Shown: piece after piece, positions 13,252-17,893 of the stretch
How positions within the stretch are numbered: the first letter of the stretch is position 1
Layout of the letters: each line of letters opens with the position of its first letter
Assembly (NCBI GenBank): GCA_015521505.1
Contig: WAOB01000038.1
Coordinates: 1 to 17,893 of the forward strand
Reading direction: 5' to 3'
DNA: 17,893 nucleotides
From: Nanobdellati archaeon
Lineage (GTDB): Archaea; EX4484-52; JAADEF01
Translations under genes and position numbers: made by a program
The notes under the pieces: model-generated
What the model saw: only the letters and a program-made list of their open reading frames with translations
Told to the model about the DNA's origin: nothing
Database searches by the model: none

Positions 13252-14251
13252 TTACCCGAATAAAAGAAATCTAATGAACCTTGAGGAAATGATTTCATTA
13301 GATTTAGATTTAAGACCTCATTATGAAGAGTTAATTAATGCTGTATCTTATAATCCATATGATCCTCACAATATATGGCAAGCACATTTTGACATGATAA
13401 GGCAAAGAGTTTATGAGAACAATCAGAATTATCTAGCAATATTTACAGGGCCCACAGGTTCCGGTAAGAGTTATTCTTCTTTAGCATTTGCCTTAACTCT
13501 AAACCCAGATTTTAACATAGAGGAAAGGATTGTTTTTAATGTCAAGGATTTCTTTAGGTTAATAAATAGCGGAGAACTAAAAAAAGGAGATGTCATAATA
13601 TGGGAAGAACTAGGAACCTCTACTCCTTCTGAGGAATGGTATAGCAAGCAGAACAAGGCAGTTAGAATGGTTTTAGAGACTTTTAGAACAGACAACCTTA
13701 TCGTTATCTTTAATGTGCCTTATCTTAAGTTCATTGATAGCAAGATAAGAATGCTAATGCATGCTCATTATAGAGCAATGGGATTTAGCAAAAAGAACGG
13801 ATTTGGATATGTGAAGCCTTATGCTATAGATTATAATGAATATCTGGACAAGATATTTTATCCAACCATGAAGTTAAAGGTTATGGGTAAAATAGTTAAG
13901 ATAAAATATCTAAAGATTCCAAGAATTCCTCGTAAAATTGCTCAAAGATATGAAAAGGTTAGAGAAGAGTTCTTAGAAGAGTTAAAAATGAAGCATGAGA
14001 CAGAGATAAGGGCAGAGGAGGTTAAAGAAGATAACAAAGACACACAATATAAGAAGCTTATTGTTAGAGAGATTGAAAGGTTGAGAGCAGAAGGATATAA
14101 ATGGAAAGAAATTGCTGAATATATGCTTGAGGAATATAACATTAATAAGAAAGAATCTGCATGGTTGCAGTTCTATAAACAAAACAAAGAAAAATTACTT
14201 AAGCCTAGGTTTGATGAATTATTATCAAAAATAAAGAATAATTCTAAATAA
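13220..14251 (+). CDS. P-loop ATPase (343 aa), candidate packaging/assembly motor
   Basis: The Walker A motif is GPTGSGKS at residues 77-84 and Walker B is GDVIIWEE at 123-130, with E129/E130 catalytic. An Asn at 165 (IVIFNVPYL) fits sensor 1. The fold is of the additional-strand (ASCE) type found in archaeal virus and plasmid ATPases (HerA/FtsK, Zot-like or the fusellovirus B251/B204 group); I cannot say which. Residues 238-275 are a charged helix, and 284-325 contain a helix-turn-helix-like segment (RAEGYKWKEIAEYML) that may bind DNA. GAGGT 8 bases before the ATG at 13220 supports that start. It is the last gene of the plus-strand operon. Packaging or virion assembly is the likely role; a DnaA-like replication role is the alternative. 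Confidence 0.85.
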   Translation: MLETIQSRITNYPNKRNLMNLEEMISLDLDLRPHYEELINAVSYNPYDPHNIWQAHFDMIRQRVYENNQNYLAIFTGPTGSGKSYSSLAFALTLNPDFNIEERIVFNVKDFFRLINSGELKKGDVIIWEELGTSTPSEEWYSKQNKAVRMVLETFRTDNLIVIFNVPYLKFIDSKIRMLMHAHYRAMGFSKKNGFGYVKPYAIDYNEYLDKIFYPTMKLKVMGKIVKIKYLKIPRIPRKIAQRYEKVREEFLEELKMKHETEIRAEEVKEDNKDTQYKKLIVREIERLRAEGYKWKEIAEYMLEEYNINKKESAWLQFYKQNKEKLLKPRFDELLSKIKNNSK

Positions 14252-14302
14252 TTTAGAATTAGTAAATATAATTATAATATATTGTATGCAGCAAACAATG
14301 GG

Positions 14303-14319
14303 TTTGTTTTTGGTTTTTT
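14303..14319 (+). terminator. T-rich terminator after ATPase operon
   Basis: T-tracts at 14303-14319 (TTTGTTTTT then GGTTTTTT) follow a weak CAAAC/GTTTG hairpin. Archaeal RNA polymerase terminates at such T-runs, so the operon probably ends here before the second recombinase gene. Confidence 0.5.
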
Positions 14320-14328
14320 CATAGTGTT

Positions 14329-14353
14329 TTTAACAAACTATAAATTTGTTAAA
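14329..14353 (+). promoter_or_regulatory. Inverted repeat with embedded TATA upstream of second recombinase
   Basis: TTTAACAAA (14329-14337) and TTTGTTAAA (14345-14353) are perfect 9-bp arms around CTATAAA. The spacer and right arm contain a TATA-like element (14339-14346), about 30 bp before the TTG start. A repressor on this site would block TBP. Alternatively, the repeat is a hairpin in a leader started from the AT-rich stretch at 14262-14283. Confidence 0.55.
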
Positions 14354-14376
14354 TAGAAAAAAATAAGGTGGTTGAT

Positions 14377-14967
14377 TTGCCAAAACCTTGGAGATGGCAC
14401 AATAAAGTTAAAAGGAAGTTGGATAAGAGCATACCTTCGGAAGAAGATATATTAGAGAAAATAAATTCTATAAGTAATGCTAGAAATAGATATTTTATAA
14501 TGATGTTATATTATACAGGAGGTAGGATTTCAGAGGTTCTTAATGTGCAAAGGATCTCTAAAGAAGTTAGATATAGCAGAATGCTTTCTAAGTATGTTCC
14601 GGTAATAGAAATACATATGCCTAATGAGAAAACCAGGGATAAAATACCTACTAAGATTATTCCTCTTAATCTTGAAATAGAAAATATAGAATATATTCTT
14701 CCCATGTATGAGTATGTTAAGATGGTTATAAGAAGCCCGCAGAAATGGGGATTTAGCACTAAGCAGAGAGCATGGCAGATAATTAAGAAAGAAACAGAAG
14801 GGTGGTTTGACTTTCCTGTCAATCCTCACATATTTAGACATTTAAGAACATCTCATCTAACTATGAGGGGCTATCATCCTGAGGTAATAAGACGATTGTT
14901 GGGATGGACGAGTTTAAGGATGTATGAGAGACATTACTCTCATTTGAATGTGTCAGATTTGATATAG
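14377..14967 (+). CDS. Compact tyrosine recombinase, catalytic domain only (196 aa)
   Basis: The catalytic set is complete: TGGR (R50), a Lys in NEKTR (K85), H-x-x-R (H151, R154), LGW (W177) and the nucleophile in HYSHL (Y187). The usual N-terminal core-binding domain is reduced to about 20 basic residues, so the protein is only about two thirds of normal family length. It may work with a partner, recognise a simple site, or resolve dimers in a Xer-like way. TTG at 14377 has AAGGTGG 5 bases upstream and is preferred over a GTG at 14368 that lies inside that ribosome site. It has its own promoter region and no downstream gene on the same strand. Its last 107 bases overlap a convergent gene. 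Confidence 0.87.
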   Translation: MPKPWRWHNKVKRKLDKSIPSEEDILEKINSISNARNRYFIMMLYYTGGRISEVLNVQRISKEVRYSRMLSKYVPVIEIHMPNEKTRDKIPTKIIPLNLEIENIEYILPMYEYVKMVIRSPQKWGFSTKQRAWQIIKKETEGWFDFPVNPHIFRHLRTSHLTMRGYHPEVIRRLLGWTSLRMYERHYSHLNVSDLI

Positions 14968-15181
14968 GGAAATCGACATAATAACCACGTATTTTTACAT
15001 AATCATCAATTTTATTATAATAATATTGTTCTATATCTCTATACATTAAAGCAACCATAAAAACACCAACAATAACAATTATATCTATTGTAATAGATAG
15101 AATAAAAAAGAACTTCTCATATCTTCTATTTGTACATTCATTAAGTTTTTTTAACCAATATCTCATCTCATAGATTTGCAT
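14861..15181 (-). CDS. Single-span membrane protein (106 aa), convergent overlap with recombinase
   Basis: A basic N-terminus is followed by one membrane helix at about residues 24-46 and then a polar, Ser/Asn-rich tail. The tail from about residue 72 is encoded antisense to the end of the recombinase gene, 107 bases of overlap; that part may have arisen by loss of an earlier stop. GGTGGAT precedes the ATG at 15181, and the start overlaps the upstream winged-helix gene by 14 bases, which supports translation. It is the last gene of the early operon. Family and function are unknown. Confidence 0.58.
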   Translation of the reverse strand: MQIYEMRYWLKKLNECTNRRYEKFFFILSITIDIIVIVGVFMVALMYRDIEQYYYNKIDDYVKIRGYYVDFPISNLTHSNESNVSHTSLNSSIPTIVLLPQDDSPS

Positions 15182-15470
15182 TTATGATCCACCACCAAAA
15201 CCTATCTGTTTTATCTTGCTCATCTAAGTATGACAATGCTTTTTCTTTAGATGTAAGTTCATAGATATATGCACCCTCTTCTGTTATACCTATAACATGT
15301 ATGATTCCTTTTTTTGCTAAATGCTGTATTGCTCTTTTTATCTGCATATATAGGGCTTCATTCTCATTTTTAGAGTAAGCATTAAAAAGAGAAAGAAAAT
15401 CCTTTGTTGTGCCTTTCTCGTGAGATATTAAAAAGTATATAATCTTCTTTCTAATTTCTGTGAAGGTCAT
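15168..15470 (-). CDS. Winged-helix transcription regulator (100 aa)
   Basis: The layout is typical of a winged helix: helix 1 (EIRKKIIYFLISHEKG), helix 2 (TTKDFLSLFNAY), recognition helix (IKRAIQHLAKKGII), then a two-strand wing (HVIGITEEGAYIYELT). The C-terminal tail is Trp-rich (FWWWI). It would bind DNA, probably as a dimer, and control viral or host promoters. The ATG shares its A with the stop of the upstream gene (TAATG), and GAGGTGA precedes it. It is distinct from the larger winged-helix protein at 311-1282. Confidence 0.75.
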   Translation of the reverse strand: MTFTEIRKKIIYFLISHEKGTTKDFLSLFNAYSKNENEALYMQIKRAIQHLAKKGIIHVIGITEEGAYIYELTSKEKALSYLDEQDKTDRFWWWIINANL

Positions 15471-15673
15471 TATCGGTCACCTCTATCTAACTTTATCACA
15501 CCATCCTTTATAAGTTGTATGTATATTGTTCCCCATACTCTTAATGCAAAAACCATTATATTATTTTCAAGCATAGACACCATTTTCTCATATTCCTCTT
15601 CACTTAGTATCCCTGCTTTCCTACTTAACTCGATAAACTCTCTTAATTCTTCCTCACTTATAATTGAGCCCAT
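15470..15673 (-). CDS. Small acidic helical protein (67 aa), function unknown
   Basis: The N-terminal 40 residues are acidic, with two helices (SEEELREFIELSRKAG and SEEEYEKMVSMLEN), and the C-terminus is basic. The repeated SEEE-type helix starts suggest a helical hairpin. ATG at 15673 is chosen because GGTGGTG lies just upstream; two GTG codons further up lie inside that site. The gene lies 52 bases after 15725, the largest gap in this operon. Confidence 0.68.
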   Translation of the reverse strand: MGSIISEEELREFIELSRKAGILSEEEYEKMVSMLENNIMVFALRVWGTIYIQLIKDGVIKLDRGDR

Positions 15674-15724
15674 ATACACCACCTTATATTAAATATACTG
15701 TGTCTATGTCCATCATTGATCACT

Positions 15725-15985
15725 TCATAAAAACTCTTCCAATAAATTATGAAATACAATTCTCTCTTCCTCGTTTACTTCAAATATCACATCAAAATCC
15801 TCAATATATGCATCTTGTAAACCTATATTTTTGGCATATTCCCTCAATCTTCTATCTAAAGAAGCGTAGAATTCATCAATTACTTTCCAATCAATTTCCT
15901 TACTAAAATCCTCTATTGTGTTTTTTATTATATTTTTTACTTCTTTTTTTAACATTTGTACAGCATCCACAACATTATTTTCCAT
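15725..15985 (-). CDS. Small acidic protein (86 aa), paralogue of the 16590-16889 protein
   Basis: The protein is helical at the N-terminus and alpha/beta at the C-terminus. The segment LREYAKNIGLQDAYIEDFDV aligns with LKKFAKERGFYDIYIDDTYH of the protein at 16590-16889, and both end with a hydrophobic strand, a Val-x-Glu and a final helix (LLEEFL; VLKEVC). The two are best explained by duplication inside the operon. Function is unknown. GGAGGTGGT is the ribosome site before the ATG at 15985. Confidence 0.7.
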   Translation of the reverse strand: MENNVVDAVQMLKKEVKNIIKNTIEDFSKEIDWKVIDEFYASLDRRLREYAKNIGLQDAYIEDFDVIFEVNEEERIVFHNLLEEFL

Positions 15986-16378
15986 TCATACCACCTCCCT
16001 CTTCCAATTAATTTTCTTATACTCTTTCTCAATATTACTTATCACCTTTGGCAATATCTCAACCTTTCTCTTTGCTCTTTCTAAACTATCTTTTAACATC
16101 TCTAAAAAATACTCAACCGCTTCCTCTTTTTCTGTATAGAATGGTATTTTACCATACAAAATTTTATCTAATGTTATTGTTGTTTCGTATTCAACAAATT
16201 TCTTATCTTCAATCTCTCCATCCTTAAAATATAATTTTATCCCTCTTACTTTAAATCGAAAAGATGTTTTGTTCTCTTTAATTAACTCATATTCTGCTAA
16301 TTCAAACATATCAAAAAACCAACCACCACTATATATTTTCTTCGCTTTTAGTATGTCTTCTTTTTTTGTTACTTCCAT
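15986..16378 (-). CDS. Soluble alpha/beta protein (130 aa), early operon, function unknown
   Basis: Residues 30-80 look beta-rich (TSFRFKVRGIKLYFKDGEIEDKKFVEYETTITL split over several strands) and the C-terminal 50 residues form a long charged helix ending KINWKREVV. No family is recognised. ATG at 16378 overlaps the upstream stop (TGATG); a GTG one codon earlier is possible. The next gene starts one base after its stop. Confidence 0.72.
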   Translation of the reverse strand: MEVTKKEDILKAKKIYSGGWFFDMFELAEYELIKENKTSFRFKVRGIKLYFKDGEIEDKKFVEYETTITLDKILYGKIPFYTEKEEAVEYFLEMLKDSLERAKRKVEILPKVISNIEKEYKKINWKREVV

Positions 16379-16578
16379 CACTCATCACCCTCTAATGTCT
16401 TAATAACATCATCAATCAATTCTTTCGCTTCTTTCAACCATTCAATCACTTTTTCCTTTTGGCATTCGTCATTACAATTCTGTAACTTATTTTCCCCTTC
16501 CTCTATAGTCCAATTCACATCAATAAGTAATTCCTCTATTTTTTGTGTTTTCTCCATAACAGATTCTTTCCAAGTCAT
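16378..16578 (-). CDS. Small acidic coiled-coil protein (66 aa), early operon
   Basis: It is almost entirely helical with Glu/Lys and heptad spacing, and has two Cys in CNDEC. Function unknown. The translation start uses GAGGTGATGTGGAATGA, nearly the same cassette as at 16889 and 17092. It starts 11 bases after the 16590 gene's stop. Confidence 0.7.
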   Translation of the reverse strand: MTWKESVMEKTQKIEELLIDVNWTIEEGENKLQNCNDECQKEKVIEWLKEAKELIDDVIKTLEGDE

Positions 16579-16589
16579 TCCACATCACC

Positions 16590-16889
16590 TCAACATACTT
16601 CTTTCAAAACATGTTCGAATTTTATCTTATCAAATGCGAATTCATCAACTATTATTACGATATGATAAGTGTCATCTATATAGATATCGTAAAATCCTCT
16701 CTCTTTTGCAAATTTCTTTAACTCTTTTTCAAACTCATCATTAAATTCATATAATACTTCCTCGAACAAATCGTCTTCTGCATAGCACAAATCAGAAACA
16801 CCTTTTCTGTTCAATGTTTCTTCCCAAACTTTATCAGCAATACTCTCTACTTCTTCACGTAGCTTTTTTATATCATTTGCTGTTATCAT
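16590..16889 (-). CDS. Small acidic protein (99 aa), paralogue of the 15725-15985 protein
   Basis: The N-terminal 60 residues are acidic and helical, followed by the AK-x2-G-x2-D-x-YI-D segment shared with 15725-15985, a hydrophobic strand (YHIVIIVDEF) and a final helix. The start overlaps the upstream stop as ATGA and is preceded by GGTGATGTGGA. Function is unknown. The strong acidity would fit a DNA-mimic or inhibitor, but nothing shows this. Confidence 0.7.
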   Translation of the reverse strand: MITANDIKKLREEVESIADKVWEETLNRKGVSDLCYAEDDLFEEVLYEFNDEFEKELKKFAKERGFYDIYIDDTYHIVIIVDEFAFDKIKFEHVLKEVC

Positions 16890-17092
16890 TCCACATCACC
16901 TTTTGACTTCAACTTCCCGAGTTCATTTTTCATTTCTTCTACATTTTCAACTAATGCCTTGATATACTCTTTTATCGTATCAATATCGTCAAACAAATCT
17001 ACGAAATCTTGTTCTATATTTATGAACTCTTCTTCAAACGTTTTCAGTTTCTTCTTTACAAACTCAACAAACTCTTTATTAACCTCATTCAT
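16886..17092 (-). CDS. Small acidic coiled-coil protein (68 aa), early operon
   Basis: The protein is one long acidic helix or helical pair with heptads (FEEEFINIEQDFVDLFDDID) and a basic C-terminus. ATG at 17092 is chosen over one at 17116 because it gives an ATGA overlap with the upstream stop and follows AGGTGGTGTGGA. Family unknown. Confidence 0.7.
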   Translation of the reverse strand: MNEVNKEFVEFVKKKLKTFEEEFINIEQDFVDLFDDIDTIKEYIKALVENVEEMKNELGKLKSKGDVE

Positions 17093-17283
17093 TCCACACC
17101 ACCTGCCTCTTTCCATTTCTTTTTTATCTCATAAATCATATCACTAACTTTATCAGCAATATCCTCTAATGTTGTCCATGCCTCTGCTAATGCTTCATTC
17201 TTAAGATACTCATCAACTTCTTCCAAATCATAGAGTATCTCTTTCAAAAAATCTCTCAAATCAGCTGTTTGTAGTGCTTCCAT
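17089..17283 (-). CDS. Small acidic helical protein (64 aa), early operon
   Basis: Two or three acidic helices are visible (RDFLKEILYDLEEVDEYL, then AWTTLEDIADKVSDMIYEI), with a short basic tail. The family is not recognised. AGGAGGTGA lies shortly before the ATG at 17283. The start lies inside the upstream 52-aa gene by 23 bases. Confidence 0.7.
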   Translation of the reverse strand: MEALQTADLRDFLKEILYDLEEVDEYLKNEALAEAWTTLEDIADKVSDMIYEIKKKWKEAGGVE

Positions 17284-17419
17284 TTTGCCTCACCTCCTTA
17301 CTCTTACTCTTATATGAGTATGGCTCCATTTCCTCTCTCAAATCCTGCAATATATCGACTGCAAGCAATAGCAAATCCTCAACTTGTTTTATCCTCTCAT
17401 CCCATGATTTTCTGCTCAT
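17261..17419 (-). CDS. 52-aa helical peptide, early operon
   Basis: A gene below the usual length cut-off. The first 32 residues form an amphipathic helix (QVEDLLLLAVDILQDLREE); the tail is Ser/Lys-rich. The ATG overlaps the upstream stop as ATGA, with AAGGTGAT just before it, which is the main support for it being real. Its 3' end overlaps the next gene by 23 bases. Function is unknown. Confidence 0.6.
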   Translation of the reverse strand: MSRKSWDERIKQVEDLLLLAVDILQDLREEMEPYSYKSKSKEVRQNGSTTNS

Positions 17420-17562
17420 TTTATCACCTTCTGTTTAATTATTCTCAACTCGCAGTTCTCACATTCTATCACTCTGACAGCTTCATGCTCCCATTTCACT
17501 AAATCAAACCCGCAAAAGCACTTGCCTATAACTTCCAAACCTAAAAGCTCTCTCCACTTCAT
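17416..17562 (-). CDS. 48-aa zinc-ribbon peptide, early operon
   Basis: C15-x-C17 and C34-x2-C37 form a likely four-cysteine zinc ribbon, with short strands between. The ATG at 17562 follows GAGAGGTGATCTA, and the stop overlaps the next ATG as ATGA. It could bind nucleic acid or a host factor. It is too short for default gene finders, but the metal motif and tight overlaps support it. Confidence 0.68.
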   Translation of the reverse strand: MKWRELLGLEVIGKCFCGFDLVKWEHEAVRVIECENCELRIIKQKVIK

Positions 17563-17566
17563 TAGA

Positions 17567-17822
17567 TCACCTCTCTTCCAGAGCGTTTGCTATTCTTGAC
17601 AAATTCATAACAATCTTAAACAACAACTCTTCTTGATTATACGACACTATCTCAAAACCCGCTGTTTTACAGCCTTCATAAGTGCTGTGATTTTCTGCTA
17701 TTCTCTTTTTATCTACTGCTGCAGTCAATAAATACTCCTTTCTCTGCTATTCTCTTTTTATCTACTGCTGCAGTCAATAAATACTCCTTTCCACAATATC
17801 TACATCTAAGCACTGACACCAT
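17567..17822 (-). CDS. C2HC zinc-finger protein (68 aa after repair), frame broken by 49-bp duplication
   Basis: As written, the frame from ATG at 17822 stops inside the duplicated 49 bp. Removing one copy gives a 68-residue protein with C7-x2-C10 (CRYCGKEY), H29 and C35, so all four zinc ligands return and the stop falls at 17567. The CxxCGKEY start and the H/C pair resemble the protein at 64-300, which is directly upstream in the circle and overlaps it by 17 bases. Both the ribosome context and the downstream gene spacing (4 bases) are normal. I therefore read this as one intact gene spoiled by an assembly artefact at the contig ends. A true frameshift mutation is the alternative. Confidence 0.7.
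17694..17791. repeat. Two tandem 49-bp copies at the contig junction
   Basis: 17694-17742 and 17743-17791 are identical. The length is 16 codons plus one base, so it shifts the frame of the zinc-finger gene there. It lies exactly where the circular overlap begins, which points to a faulty join. Confidence 0.9.
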
Positions 17823-17893
17823 TTTTGTTCACCTTCCTTTCTTCATACTTTTTAGCATATTCATTAATCCAATCCTCATAGCTCTCTAGATAA
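17743..17893. repeat. Right copy of 151-bp terminal direct repeat
   Basis: Identical to 1-151; redundant sequence from the circular overlap. The start of the 68-aa zinc-finger gene and the end of the 64-300 gene are repeated here and must not be counted twice. Confidence 0.95.

Noticed and set aside
15684..15697. TATA-like element upstream of the gene at 15673
   Set aside because: The expected start site would fall downstream of the start codon, so it does not make a usable promoter for that gene; the AT-rich gap is probably just spacer.
1..17893. CRISPR array, IS element or rRNA
   Set aside because: No regularly spaced long repeats, no transposase other than the tyrosine recombinases and no rRNA-like sequence were seen.

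Overview
The window looks like the complete circular genome of an archaeal virus of the spindle-shaped (fusellovirus / Pyrococcus PAV1-like) kind, or its episomal or proviral form. The first 151 bases recur exactly as the last 151 (1-151 = 17743-17893), so the contig closes into a circle of about 17.7 kb. The host is archaeal: GGTGA/GAGGTG ribosome sites precede almost every gene, TATA boxes sit at the expected distance from starts, there are TTG starts, and arginine is mostly AGA/AGG. The low GC and Lys/Glu/Ile-rich proteins fit an AT-rich, probably thermophilic host, but the species cannot be named from sequence alone. I see no rRNA, tRNA gene, IS element or CRISPR array, and no stretch above 300 bases without a gene.

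There are four transcription blocks. (A) A minus-strand 'early' operon of about 4.1 kb starts at 1282 with a winged-helix protein, crosses the contig junction and ends at 14861. It holds about 14 tiny genes, often with ATGA or TAATG overlaps: zinc-finger peptides, acidic helical proteins, one paralogous pair and a second winged-helix protein. Four 10-bp repeats cover its promoter/start region. (B) A control and integration region at 1300-2810 holds a 29-residue membrane peptide gene between two GC-rich hairpins, an AbrB-type regulator, a divergent tyrosine recombinase and a GC-rich potential structured RNA. (C) A minus-strand structural operon (10359 to 2872) encodes an 835-aa virion-type protein, a VP1/VP3-like two-helix capsid protein, a zinc-finger protein, a 1076-aa membrane-anchored DUF2341/jelly-roll adhesin and small membrane proteins. 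(D) A plus-strand operon (10437 to 14251) begins with a second VP1/VP3-like capsid protein, continues with membrane and soluble proteins of unknown role and ends with a P-loop ATPase. A catalytic-domain-only second tyrosine recombinase follows behind its own control region.

Blocks C and D diverge from a perfect 16-bp palindrome holding a TATA box (10390-10405), so both structural operons may share one symmetric promoter. A textbook kink-turn lies in the leader of the second gene of block D (10706-10734), which suggests control by the host protein L7Ae. A 49-bp tandem duplication at the contig junction breaks a 68-residue zinc-finger gene; removing one copy restores the gene and its metal ligands, so the duplication is probably an assembly artefact and the true circle about 17,693 bp.

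In outline: winged-helix and AbrB proteins would control early transcription and possibly replication, the recombinases would handle integration and dimer resolution, VP1/VP3-like proteins would build the lipid-containing spindle coat, the adhesin would bind the host, and the ATPase may drive packaging or assembly. No DNA polymerase is present, so replication would rely on the host.
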